From: Megalonaias nervosa
Lineage: Eukaryota > Mollusca > Bivalvia > Unionida > Unionidae
DNA length: 64,000 nucleotides
Direction: 5' to 3'
NCBI GenBank assembly: GCA_016617855.1
Contig: JAECUM010003712.1
Coordinates: 1 to 64,000, forward strand
Shown: positions 23,941-36,120 of the stretch, in pieces
Layout of the letters: every line of letters starts with the position of its first letter
Position numbering within the stretch: the stretch's first letter is position 1
The notes under the pieces: model-generated
Seen by the model: only the letters and a program-made list of their open reading frames with translations
Database searches by the model: none
Told to the model about the DNA's origin: nothing
Translations under genes and position numbers: made by a program

Positions 23941-26086
23941 GGGTTGCGCTTACATTTATGTAAGCGCAAATTATACCCGGGTTATTTCATTGTTAAAGTA
24001 GTAATTGAAGGCTACTAAGCAAATTTAGAAAATTTTTTTAAAAGAAAATGTGTCGGCTGCAAAAGTTAATTCCACTTGTGCATGGCTGTCTTTTTCTAGT
24101 CTTCTTGGTTTAAACTGCCTAGTTTCAATGTTCTAAGGCGGCGTATCCAGTAAGATTCCTTTTCTTTCCTAGTATATCCCCGTTTTGATGCTGAATTATT
24201 TTGTGAAGCTGGCATCAAGAAGATCTGAAAAGACTCGGATCAGTTATGCAAACATATACAAATATGATTTATTATTTTTCATTTTATCACAGAGAGGAAT
24301 TTAGATTATATGATATGTTTATCAATGAATAGCCCACCGTTCATAACACATTTTCACCAAATTAGGAAGATCGGGAACATATGAAAATTGATTAAGTCGA
24401 TCTTAAGAAAATTGGAAAAAATCATTTTTGTAAAACTTTTACATGGCACCAGCCAAGACAAAAACCATAAACAGTTTTTATAATTATATTAAATATTTCT
24501 CTATATTTATCTTAAATAGGCAAGCATGCATCAGTAAAAATAATGTAAAAATATACGGTTCTTGCTGACTCAGAGCTAATTTGTCGAATACTTCTTTTTT
24601 CCTGTTTTCTTTCTTTCTCTCTTTCTTTCTTTACTGTTTATTTTAATATTCTTTACACGTTCCCTAATTTTCGGGATTTTTTCTCTCTCTGTCATTTTTG
24701 AAATCGTTTAAAGAAATCCAGAGATATTGGCACAGCAGTATTTAAAATATTTGACCACGACTTAAATATTTGTTCTTCGGCTTGTTAGTCACTATGACTC
24801 TATTAATAATTCTTCACACGCTAATAATAAATCAAATGATAATAGGATATTTTTATCGCTTAATCGAAGTCGTTCTTTTTTTCTTATTACAAAAGCTAAA
24901 TCTGGTTGACGTACACAAGACGAATAGCCTTGGCCTATTATACCGTTCTACTGAGGTAAGATTGCGAAACTATTTAAATGGTAATGTACATGCGATAATA
25001 CGTATGTGAACCGCAATCTAGTCGTAGGAAATTCTCATTTCAGTAATTTGTTTATATAACGGTATACATAAACGACTGTGCCAATTCAGCGAGCATATAT
25101 GCATAAACCTTTGAATAGGTGACGAACATTTTTCTCAATAGATAACAATCAATCCTTTGTTCCGACCTTCAAGGTGACCGAGTTTTATTCGGAAATGAAT
25201 TTTCATTTGTGTGTGAAAGCAATTCAAACTGATGCCACAGGTCACCACACTGGATCATTTGCCATATATGTGCAAACAGCCATGCAAAAAGCACTGAAAT
25301 ACCTTTCAACGCTTTTTAAATTGTGAAAAATGAAAGGTTTAAAACTGCATGCCAAAATACCAAATTACCGCTGTTACAATATGTTAACGAAAATTTAATT
25401 CATAGCACGCATACATTCAAATAGACAACATCAATCTTTCATACAACAAACTACATTTCAAGAGTTCCTATTTGTTTCCGAAACGCAAATAGTTCACATG
25501 TAAATAAAGAAAAGCTGTACAAGTAGAACTGAGTCGCTAGAGTCTGTTGCCCATCGTAATTTTTCTGAAGATTACTTGCATAAATCTTACCAACTTATTT
25601 GAAAAAGTGGTGTGTATTACATTTGCAAAAGTTTGTATTCAATTTGCATTGGTCCCGACCTTCCTAGTTTGGTGTAAATGTGTTATGTACGCCGAGCTAT
25701 TCATTAATAAAGACAACATATAACTGGAATTCCTCAATGAGATAAGATGAAAATATATAATACATATTTGTATGAGTCTGCATAACTCACCTGAGTCCTT
25801 TCAGATCTTCTTAATGCCAGCTTTACAAAGTAATTCGGCACAATGTGAGCGAGAAATCAGCAGAGCTGATAATGAGATTTTTGCCGCATAATTCGGGACA
25901 CAGTTTTCAGACTGATAAGCACGAAATTTTAAGTCTAAGGAACGTGTATATTTTTTGCGTATGCTATAGTGTAAAAACATACTGAAAGTAGCTACATTTA
26001 GATTATGGTTTTGATAACTAAGTGTGGTCATAGCAATTCATTTTAGCCACTATTGCAAAACAGGACGTATCCATTTTTATCACATA
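23941..26086. other. Non-coding AT-rich DNA
   Basis: No gene recognised. Short TTTC-rich tracts lie at about 24600-24690. The open frame at 24770-25009 is a hydrophobic, AT-driven string with no family. Confidence 0.4.
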
Positions 26087-26285
26087 TTAGGTGTAGTTTT
26101 CCTGTAGTATATGCAGTTTCATTTTTTGATATTACCACACGTTAAAATATCACTTTATGTGATTCTGATTGGTTCAAATAAGCCCATGAAATTATTGTGC
26201 ACGATCCTCTTTACTGATTGTCTGGGATCGTGGGAAAACGTTTTTAACCCCGTCTTCTGGAATGTTTTGTTCTGAATAACATTGC
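26087..26285. repeat. About 200 bp direct repeat, first copy
   Basis: It matches 27316-27520 in the same orientation, with identical stretches such as TATCACTTTATGTGATTCTG, AATAAGCCCATGAAATTATT and GGGATCGTGGGAAAACGTTT. The two copies flank a hairpin at 26987-27125, so they may be the ends of one inserted unit. Confidence 0.8.
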
Positions 26286-26986
26286 TTATTTGATAACGGG
26301 TGGCGGGGGGTGGGGGTGTGCGGTATATCTGTAACATAAATATAGAATCCACCTTATATACAAACATGGTTTAAATGTTAACTTACACAAGTAAATAAAC
26401 TCACCTGTGTTCACAGAAGAATCTGGACATAAATGGGTCTTCTAACTGACAGAACTTTATCCAACCACAGAATCATTACGCAGTATATATGGGATGCAAA
26501 TCCGACTCGAAGAGAAATTTGTTTACGTCTTCTGTACAGCTATTGTTCCAAATCAAATACTGCAAATATCCGGTCACAAATGCATTGCAGTAAATGTGGG
26601 AATTTTTTCATCCAGTAATCCTATTTCACATGAAAATCGCAACAATGTAACGTTTAGTTCTGAAAGTGACATTTTAGGGTAAACATGTACTCTAGGCCTA
26701 CTGTGTACCGTATCAAACAATGTGGCAGCATCACATTGCATTGATCATTCTGTTTTGAAAAATGATTTTCTCGTTATAAAATGTTCTGTTTATTCGGATG
26801 GAAACTTTTTCTTTGATTTATAGTTCGTAAAAAAGTACAATGTACTTTTACCAGTTCAACTTTGTTTGGGACTATATTTTATACACAACAAATGAAAGGT
26901 GCACCGTCTGTCAGAATGAACGAAATTATTCGTTCTTCTTTCTATCTAAATAATTTCCACTGAAATAAAAACTGTGACAAAAAGAA

Positions 26987-27125
26987 TCTCAAAGGGGTAA
27001 TGATTTAATATTAAATTTATGAAACTCGTTGAATAATGTCCGCTTTTGCTCGCCAATGCTCGCAAAAGCTGCACATTATTCAACTCGTTTCATAAATTCA
27101 ATATTAAATCATTACCCATTTGAGA
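26987..27125. repeat. Long near-perfect inverted repeat (hairpin)
   Basis: Arms of about 62 bases run from TCTCAAAGGGGTAATGATTT to CCGCTTTTGC on the left and from GCAAAAGCTGCACATTATTC to CATTTGAGA on the right. By eye they differ at only a few positions, and the loop is about 12 bases. It resembles a fold-back MITE. It has no coding capacity. Confidence 0.85.
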
Positions 27126-27191
27126 TCGTCTATATAAGGTGTGTCCCTGTTATGTTGCTGTCTATTCTCACTGATGTTCCCGTTATACACC

Positions 27192-27194
<3 letters not shown>

Positions 27195-27222
<28 letters not shown>
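27195..27222. repeat. CA microsatellite
   Basis: Uninterrupted AC run. The frame containing THTHTH strings across it is an artefact. Confidence 0.9.
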
Positions 27223-27315
27223 AGCGCATACATACACAGACAGACACAAACACACACACGTATGTATGTATTCATCGCCAATTCTCTAAATCTATGTTGT
27301 TTAGAGTTGTTTATC

Positions 27316-27520
27316 GTATAGTCGGTACACTTCGCCTACAGTGTGTGCAGTTTCATATTTTTGATATTATACGTGTGAACATATCACTTTATGTGATTCT
27401 GATTGGTCCAAATAAGCCCATGAAATTATTGTGCAATATTCTCTTTACTGATTGGCTGGGATCGTGGGAAAACGTTTTTAACCCCTCTTTCTGGAATGTT
27501 TTGTTTCGAATGAACAATTT
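27316..27520. repeat. About 200 bp direct repeat, second copy
   Basis: Partner of 26087-26285, same orientation, with small indels (ACGATCCTC there, ATATTCTC here). Confidence 0.8.
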
Positions 27521-27689
27521 TTGGTGGCCATTTTTTAACTCGACTCGTGAAAGGAAACTGAGGAAAAATTATCTCGGCTGTCTGAATATGGATATGTTAC
27601 CCCCACAGGGGTTTGTTATGTCATGTTTAACAATATCATCATAAGAAAAATGGCGTAAAACTACAAGACAAGAACAACAATAAGAAATA

Positions 27690-29900
27690 AAACTAAGGGT
27701 ATTGCTTATTTGATATATTTAACGTTGTTTTGCGTTGGGGTGAGGATAGATGGGGTCGAAGATGTGCTGCCTGCTGAGCTCGACTCGGGAGGTGTGGTCA
27801 CCGGGTGTCTAAAATAGTCAAACAGGCCATTTTTAGGGCCACTCCGATCTCCATATAAGATAGATAGCACTCAGAGTTATTTCCGTTATATGTGTGTTTG
27901 TGTATTTGTATGTTTGTCTATGTCTATGTTGTTTAGAACCAAAACTTAAAACCTCTAGCCACTCTCTTATGTGTCATAGAATGGTATGTTTGTGTGACGG
28001 TATAGAGTCTATAACTACTCCTATCCTTCTTTGACAGTATGTTTGTATGTATGTAAATATAGCGCGTGTATAAACAATCCTACCCTTTATCTTTACATAG
28101 AAGGGGTGTGTGCTGAACAGTAATCGAAACTCTAGTTCTTGATGCGAGGGTGCGTTTGACTGTAATCAAAACGCGGCTGCTGGAGGAGGTTTAGTGGTTG
28201 CATTGTAAATCAAAACCCAGCTGCTGGATAGAAGGAACGTGCGTTGGATTTTGCATCTAAAGAAATAACATTTTCATTTCCCCATAGATCTCTAAAACGT
28301 TTCTACATGCTACACCTGTGGACAATATTAATATTGGACTTCCAGCAGGCTTCTATAAATATTTCAAAAATGGAAACTGCCTATAACACTCCTCACCCTA
28401 CATGTTAAACACGTGGACAATTTCAACATTGGATTTCTCGTAGACCCCTATGCCGCCACCACATGTGCACGTATGGTATGAGGTTAATTTCCGTTGGACT
28501 CTATAAATTGAAGCTAACCACTGCTAATAATATATCCTTAATGTTAAAACTATAGGCAATTTGAACATAGGATTTAACATAGATCTCTATATATTAACCA
28601 GCATTATTAATGGTAATTCCTCGTAGACTCCTCGAGTGCCCCATTATACAAACTTCATGTCCGCATATATTATATTTCAAGGACAATTGATAATGTTCAC
28701 AGCAATATTCTCTAAAAATAGTGCTGATGTTACGTCTCTATAAAGTAACGCTAATTTTAGATCCAGGGTTTCCCCGAACCAATATTCAAACGAGTGTCCT
28801 AGTTTTAGATCCATTATATATAAACAGTATTCAAAAACGTTTTCTACATATACCATAAAGCATGTCACGATTATATGCAGTTCTAATTATCATCATTTTC
28901 TCGCTTGTGGAATCTATCGATGTGAAAGTAATAAAAGAATTCAGCATTGAGGGCAAAGTGGAAATTATCGACGACAGATTCAATGGATGGACAAAAGATA
29001 CAAGAATTTTGATCAACGGCGGAAAATTCATTGCTCACTTGAGGTAAAAAAAATTAAGATATTGTATTCCTCGATTAATGTTGAACAAATGGTTCACCAT
29101 AAATCGAGGAAAACAATATTTTGTTCCAGACACCTCTTAGGTATCATTAAAAGATAAAACAAATTTCATACGTGCTTAAAGGTATATATTTCTCTGTAAT
29201 GTTTCTAACTGTATTAGACTTGTTCCTGCGAAAATACATGCACATGATTGGCCTCGGAATATTGTTAAATGTTTACAACACAATGTTGGTCCTAATATAT
29301 TATGCATTATATCTGTCGAAATGTTTGAGTTTATGTGTCCCCCTTTCCCTCTCCTCCCATTCCGTTAAATAGGATCAATTTTGACACAAATATACAATTC
29401 ATATTTAGGCTCAATCGTTTTCACTCATTAACATCAGACAGACTGAATAAACGGAGAACAGATTCGGTCCACAAATCAACCCAAATATTTGTAGCTCAAG
29501 TATCCTTTAAAATACGTCCCAATCACATGCCGTAGTTATGAAGTTCGTTCGTACGGAAGCTTTTAAATGAAATGTCGGAGCCCATTTCATCTCCTATTAG
29601 CCCAATGGTGTGCTTATATTTTACGTAGAAATTGTTACACTTCCGTTGTTGCGTCTATTTGTCATATATTACAAGAGCTCATGATGTAGCCTATTCACCG
29701 TCCATTCGTTAGAACAAGTTTTTGATAGCTGCTTCTAATAACTACTTGGAGGATTGCAAAGAAACTTTATATACAAATTCATCCCAAGTTCTAGTCTTTG
29801 CTAAATGAAAATAGTACGCTTGGAAATCCAAATAAGCCCGCCACAGCGACCAGCTTGAAAACCTTGTGGCTACACCTTTTGAATAGATGTTTTTATTAGC
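27690..29900 (+). repeat. Segmental duplicate, copy B, carrying an intact EMC7-like exon 1
   Basis: Inverted relative to 9170-11200 and direct relative to 34750-36120. The left border (GGGGTGAGGATAG and TGTGGTCACCGGGTGTCT) matches the right border of copy C in reverse complement. The right part (AGACAGACTGAATAAACGGA, AATCAACCCAAATATTTGTA) matches copy A at 35900-35960 and copy C near 9590. Confidence 0.75.
28862..29043 (+). CDS. Alternative or duplicate first exon of the EMC7-like gene
   Basis: An open exon of 60 codons plus 2 bases starts at ATG. It encodes a signal peptide (YAVLIIIIFSLVESIDV) and the start of a luminal beta-sandwich (EFSIEGKVEII, ILINGGKFIAHL). It ends TTGAG with a GTAAAA donor, in the same phase as the exon at 35379, so it could splice in frame to the acceptor at 40247. 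It differs from that exon at many residues but keeps the frame, unlike the broken copy near 10 kb. No second set of downstream exons was found, so it is either an alternative first exon or an orphan duplicate. Confidence 0.6.
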
Positions 29901-30310
29901 ATAGGGTATTCACAGGAAGACTTCTTATGATGTCCAGTCTATTACAAATTGAAATGGTGTCAATGTGACCTCCAATACATGCCGTCACAGCAGCTAATGT
30001 GATAATCTTGTCTCTAGTCGTACTAGATTGTTGGCCAATATGGCCACCATGACAGCGGTCTTGAATATCTTGTTATACTTGATCATCCAAAAAGGAAAGT
30101 CTTATCACCAATTACTTCCTATGATATATAGTTAATCCTGAATATAAATGTTGCCGATCTGACTTTCAATATGGCTGCCATTGAAACTCCTATTGCTGCA
30201 CCTCCGTGATTGATTGTTATATCGACATGGACTTTTCACCAAAACACTTTGGTCCTAAGTGAATGTGGCGCAGATCTGACATCCAATATGACCGCCATTT
30301 GTTTTTCTCC
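29790..30310. repeat. Diverged tandem array of roughly 110 bp units
   Basis: Related blocks recur: CCAATATGGCCACCATGAC, TCAATATGGCTGCCATTGA and CCAATATGACCGCCATTTG. Each is followed by a CTTG..ATCTTGTTAT or similar block. The units are strongly diverged. The open frame at 30210-30431 lies inside the array and is not a credible gene. Confidence 0.5.
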
Positions 30311-30454
30311 ACAAGACCTTATTTTTTATTGCAAACAGTCGGTAAAAAATGAAAATGATATTTGTCTCGGTATTAATGGCACTTTTAACACATTATTGAC
30401 TATATCATGCTCAGGAAATCGGAACTATTGAAATAGTGATCACATATTCAGTGC

Positions 30455-31598
30455 GTTGACTTAAAAAGAAACTTGTTGAAGCTTTGAGAACAGAGATGAA
30501 GATATTCCACTACAAAGGTGTTTTCCCTTAGATTTGATTTAGAAGTGAACAAAATGCGTCGAGGAATAAAATATTTAAGTGCATTGCAGATTAATTTATT
30601 AAAAATTATTTCACGAAACTATAGCTCATCAAGAGATGAGTTTAATTAGAACATGAAAATGAACGTTTACCTGGGGCACAACATGATTACTTAGAACTAA
30701 TGTCATTAAAGTTTAGTTGGCTAAACAGTCCCCATACTCACTACATAATCAGACTAGAAACACATTTCCGTATTTGGTTGATAAGCAGGTAGTTAGTACC
30801 AATACATGTGAATTATTTACAGGTATTTCAAACATTTAATACTTAAGGGTATATTTTGATAGTGATAAATAGTTTTTTAATACTTAAGTATATATTTTGA
30901 TAGTGATAAATAGTTTTTAATACTTAAGTATATATTTTGATAGTGGTAAATACTTTTTAATTCTTGAGGATATATTCTGATAGCGATAAATAGCTTTTAA
31001 TACTTAAGGATATATTTTGATAGTGAGAGATATTAAATCAAAACATGCCTGGGCTAAGAAATAAAAACCAGAATAAGAGACGGTGTGTACGACGCTTCTA
31101 CAGAGATATTAAAAAAAAGAGAAAATTATACAGAATGCAGTTCGAGGAAGGTAAGGAATTTCATGATCGAAGTCCAAGAAGTTATGAATTCCCCATATAC
31201 TCAGATATATAGGAGTCCGTAGTAGAATGGTTTAATTGAACTCTTCGGTGTAGATTGTGGAAATAAATTGCTGAAAATTAAACAAGAAAATGGGTGGATA
31301 TATTGCAAAACCTTATTGTTGAATGTAACAGGTCATATCATAGATCAACTGACATGTCACGAATTCAAGCATGCAATTTAAGAAAATAGATCTAAGGCAT
31401 CGATAAAAATTAATTATCTAACAACTGATACATATGAAATATAAAATAAGCGATTTCAAACTAAGAATCTGTTTTTAGATAAATGCTATAGTCCTAACAA
31501 ATCGAAATACATTTTTAAATCAGTAGAGTAATTTAGGAGACCCTGTAGAACGTAAGTAAGAACAATCAAAGGGACATAATACTGATCTTTCATCAGTT
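30455..31598 (+). pseudogene. Decayed DDE integrase relic, copy 2
   Basis: Inverted homologue of 3058-4030 over almost its whole length. On the plus strand it has RMQFEEGKEFHDRSPRS near the second catalytic Asp, then SVVEWFN-TLR, where the Glu of VVE is the catalytic Glu of the D,D-35-E triad, with a stop inside the block. Several stops and frame changes make it dead. The region before the core has gained a tandem array that copy 1 lacks. Confidence 0.65.
30837..31030. repeat. Tandem array of a unit of about 45 bp
   Basis: Four to five units built on TTTTTAATACTTAAGTATAT and ATTTTGATAGTGATAAATAG, with a few substitutions each. The homologous place in the copy near 3690-3720 has a single unit, so the array expanded after the two copies separated. 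Confidence 0.85.
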
Positions 31599-31789
31599 GC
31601 ATTTTACTGATAGGGAAAATGAATCATAGATAGATTTAAACATAACTTATACTGGTTTATTTTGACTGTGTCCCACATGTTCTAAAAATGTAACACAAAT
31701 ACGGTAAAACTCACTTGTACTTAAATTAATTGTCAAACTTGCATCAGGTGATATTTTAGATGCTATTATATATGATGATGTCATAGATG

Positions 31790-34560
31790 GGAATATCACA
31801 GCTATCAATACTTGATGTTATCATGTTTATTAAACGTTAGAATGTTGAGGGAGGATTTTTCATACCAAATGGCATCACTTTATATTGATAAAATCCATTT
31901 GGAGTTGCAAAATTTCCCTAAGTGTAATTTGCCAAAATCTTTTCAAGAGATCGAACTTCATGACATATTGTGCATTTCATTTTTTGTCAATGCAGTCATC
32001 GATTCTTGGTATTGGAAATTAGTCTGTTTTGGTGACATTGTTCACTTTTCTGTAGTAGAAACACATTCGGAAGGTATTATCTGGTCTTCGCACAATACAT
32101 GGCGAACTGCTGTCACTTCTACTTGGTTCAATAAAAATCATTTTCCAGCAAATATTGTGTTTCCTTTTTCAAACATTCCTGCTTGAGAGGGTTCATCATG
32201 TAAGGATGCTGTTTAGGAGGTGTAGAATCTACAATTTCAAAATCATGATAAATTTTATTTATGCTGGAACATCAGGAAACAAGTGCTCATATTCATATAG
32301 CATCAATTTTAATTCACCTTTCTCCTGTGGCTGTAGAAGCGAGCGTTTTTGGTCCAGATTCTTCAATATTTCCGAATTCAGAAGACTTCTTAAACCGAAG
32401 TAACAACAGTCTGATTGTACACCATCGTTTAAATCCTCACTATGGGGCAGGTACAACAAAACTGATTGTATGATTAACATTACTATCTCTGTCGGAATAG
32501 TCCTTTACGTGGCAAAGTTGTTTCTATTTCCGCCTCGCAAGAGTGTTAATTATATCATTTAAATCACTTTTAGTTTCAACTGTATAAGGACCATATATTT
32601 AGCCCGAAGAGGAATCTGAGGTATGGGCCAGCGAACCAGAATTTTATCACCAGGCTAAAAACTCCTTTCTTTTTTATTTCTATCATACATTAACTTCGTT
32701 TTAGAATGAGTACAAGAAGACTAGTCCTTGCAACTTCACAGACCTTTGACAGCTTATTTTTTAATTCAGAGACTTAATCAAGAAGATTTATATCTGAGCT
32801 TTCTGTTGAAAGAAGTTTCTCTTTTAATAACTTCAATATTCCACAGACATTGTGTCTAAAACCTAGTTTAAAAGGACTAAACTTAATACCTATTAAACTG
32901 ATTCTCGATCAGCAAACGGCAGTAAATGAAAACCTTTATCCCAATCTTGTCCCGTATCACAGCAACACGAGCGAATCATATGATTCAAAGTCAGATTAAA
33001 TCTTTTCAAAGCCCCTTCACTCTCATGATGATAGGCAGAAGACTTGAGTTGTTGGATGGCTAATTCATAATACCTTGTTCCAGACATAAAATCTGAACCT
33101 TGATCAGATTAGACTGATTTGGGAAAGACATAAAATGTCTTTTAAAATAACCTATATAAAATCTTTTACTATGGATTTTGTCTTAATATCATTTAAAGTA
33201 ATTGACTCTAGAAGTCTTGTGGATGTACACATTATGGTCAACATGCATTGGTTGCCTGACTTGGCCTTAGATAAGGATCCTAATAAAAGTGATTCAACGT
33301 CTTGTGACAAGTCTTGCTGACTCCTCAATCACCAGACGAGAGTTTCATGAGCGAAATTGAGGAATTCCTGTCCATACGATTCGGATAAAAAATTTGATAG
33401 CTAACTGACCACAAGTCACCAGCTGATACCCAAGGGGGTCTCCATGTTCTCTTAAGGAACCAATTTTTCACAAAATAGCAAACTGGAACTTGTGTGGATT
33501 CAGTTTCGTTAATATCCGTCTGAAACAAACAGGAGATCTCAAAATATTGTTCCTTTTAAACAAGTAATTGTATTTTGTCACCCTGATTAAAACTGAAAGA
33601 ATGAATAGTAAAAAGAGGATAACTGTGATCAATACCTATTGACTGAATTAATACCAGTAGCAAAAGTGACCACATCAAAACTGACCAATAAATGTCTCAG
33701 CGACAGGAATAATTTCCTGATCAACATAATTCTCAAGTGCTCTTTTTGCCATAGCTCTAGTAACTGCGCAAGCAGAGAATAAATCAGATATTTCCATCTT
33801 AACAGGCTCAACCATTTTATCCAAACAAGGCTTGTCAGTTAAAAGTGGATCAACCACAACCTTATCTCAAGCATAGTCATTGGCTAGCAATAAACGAATA
33901 TCCTCAATGTGTATGGCTAGCAATGAAAGAATGCCCTGAAATGGCAAAAAAGTCACAGCTCCCAGGTCACTGGTCCTGATACTAAGTCTGATGACAAGTT
34001 TACACCATGGAGCGGAAAAGTAGGAAAGCCACACCCTACTGTCTGAATATGAACAGTTTCATTAGAAGAAGACTTCTCAGATAAATGCAAAGTACCTGAT
34101 AATAAAACTATGAGAAGCTCATGTGTCCAATAATATTTTAACAGAGATAGACCTGGCAGAATCACCAATAAGTGATATAGAACCCTTCGACATGAAGGGC
34201 TCATAATTCTCTATACTACAATCAGAGTGGGATTTGTTTGACCCAACAAACATATTGAACGTGATCGTGACCCCTTAGAAATAAGAGCTTTTGGAATATT
34301 TATTCTGTTGCTTGTTTTTCAACTTATAGCAATCAGAAATAATGTTCCCTATTTTCTTGCAATAAGTGCACTTAGAAAGAGATAAGGATTTCTGATATGT
34401 CTTATCAGAAGTTTAATTCCTGTAAGTTGTACCAGATTGAAATTTGTAAGTACTCATGTGTGACTAAATTGACTTATAAAAAAAAACCTGCTGAGAGGAA
34501 AACTTATTGAAAAATGAAACCCGCAATTTATCTACTTAAGACCACACAAATTTAAGAGAT
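31790..34560 (-). pseudogene. Decayed Gmr1-like Ty3/gypsy retroelement with PR-INT-RT order
   Basis: Domains on the minus strand in transcription order: a gag zinc knuckle (CTYCKKIGN and SDC at about 34380-34330, His replaced by Asn); aspartic protease remains (FPTFPLHGVNLSSDLVSGPV, 34060-33960); an ACAVTRAMAKRAL linker (33780-33730); an H2C2 integrase finger region (WRPPWVSAGDLWSVSYQI, 33450-33390); the integrase core (SSAYHHESEGALKRF and DWDKGFHLLPFADRES, 33050-32895); an EYEHLFPDVP linker (32280); and the reverse transcriptase start (IEPSRSD, RRPDNTFRMC, 32130-32040). Integrase lies before reverse transcriptase, the Gmr1 arrangement rather than the usual gypsy order. Many stops. LTRs were not identified. 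Confidence 0.78.
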
Positions 34561-34749
34561 TGCTCAGACTTAGTATTGATTGTTGTTTTCTCGGGAACGT
34601 ATGTACACTAAGTACGCTAAATTAAAAAATAACCAAGTAAGAAAATGTACAACAGCATAACATGATCCTTAATTACAATATGTGGATTGCACACAATTGG
34701 TTGTAGGGAACCACCAGAAATTAAATAACTGGGCTGACCGTTCAAGTGT

Positions 34750-36120
34750 AGACACTAGGGTTCTAAATAATCAGAACAGCCTTCTTCGGAGATACCCAGG
34801 TCTCTAAGAAGGGAAATACTACTCAAACATTTGATCAATAGGTTTGTTTTTCTATGGGTGATAGTACATAATATTGTATCTCGAAACAGTTTTACATTAG
34901 ACTTCCTTTGGACCCCTATAACGCCCCATACATGTTAAACCTATGGGTACTTTTAAAATGGGATTTCCCATAGGCCCCTAAACTGACACAACTCCATAGT
35001 ACTTAATATTGCATTTCGAAACATTTTTACGTTAGACTTTCTTTGGACCCCTATAACGCTCCATACATGTTAAACCTATGGGTACTTTTAAAATGGGATT
35101 TCCCATAGGACCCTATACTGACACAGCACCACATGTTGACCTAAGGCATCATGTTAATTCTTCGCAGACCCCACATGTACCCCAATATACTACTTTGATG
35201 TCTGCAAACTCTTCTAGGAAAAATGTCAATATTCGTAGTAACCTCACTTCGCTAAAAATAACGCTGATCTCGCTAGGTTTAAATAAGTATGCCTGTCAGT
35301 AATCAAACGAAACTTGACAGTTTCAGATCAAGGGTTTCTCATCAGTACAAAAAACTTTGTCTACATATACCAACAAACATGTTCGAATTATACGGACTTT
35401 TTATTTTCATTAGTTTCTCACTTGTTGAACCTATCAATGTGCGGAAAAGAGAATTCTCCATTGAGGGCAAAGTGGAAATTAACAACGACGTACACAAAGG
35501 GTGGAAACAGGAAACAAAAATTATGATCAATGGCGGCGAGTTCATTGGTCATCTGAGGTATTTTATTTTACCATTTCAGACCCAGTCTGGTCAGCTCTAA
35601 TACATAATTAAAAGGAAGAAAGACAAAATTTTTGTGATTCGTTTTTGTCCGTAATATGTAAGTGTGTGTCTGTAGTTTGATTTCAACCTGCGAAATTACA
35701 TGAACACAATATACTTGTCAAATGGCTGAAACACATTTATTATCCTATACATTATGCATTATTTTTGTCGGAATGTCCGTGATTTTGTTCAATAACATGT
35801 GCACCGTCTTCACTCTCCACCGTTGGATAAATTCGATCAATGTTGGCCCAAAGACCCAATTTATCTTACCCCAATAGCTTCCTCTTAGCAACTGCAGATA
35901 GACTGAATGGACGGAGACTAAATTTGGTCCCCAAATCAGCCTAAATATTTTTGTCGCTCAAGTTTGCTTTAAGATACATTCCAATCAAGTTCTGTAGGGA
36001 TATAATTCTTTGAGACAGAAACTTTTAGGTGTGGTATCAATGACCATTTCATCTCGTATTAGCCCAATGTTGTGCTTATGTCATATGTAGCTATTTGAAA
36101 ACTACTTTTGTTTGCTATAC
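34750..36120 (+). repeat. Segmental duplicate, copy A, containing the used EMC7-like exon 1
   Basis: Homologous to copies B and C. It contains an internal tandem duplication of about 135 bp (34863-34997 and 34998-35132; shared block TAAACCTATGGGTACTTTTA). Downstream landmarks are AGATAGACTGAATGGACGGA and CAAATCAGCCTAAATATTT. Confidence 0.75.
35379..35557 (+). CDS. EMC7: EMC7-like exon 1 (signal peptide and first strands)
   Basis: Starts at the ATG of MFELYGLF and ends GTCATCTGAG with a GTATTT donor, leaving 2 bases of an Arg codon that exon 2 completes. It has duplicate copies at 28862 and about 9993-10172. Confidence 0.72.

Noticed and set aside
27029..27644. Two plus-strand open frames of 86 and 167 codons
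   Set aside because: They run through a CA microsatellite and one copy of a dispersed repeat, with no start context or domain.
31812..32186. 124-codon plus-strand open frame
   Set aside because: It is antisense to the reverse transcriptase part of the minus-strand Gmr1-like relic.
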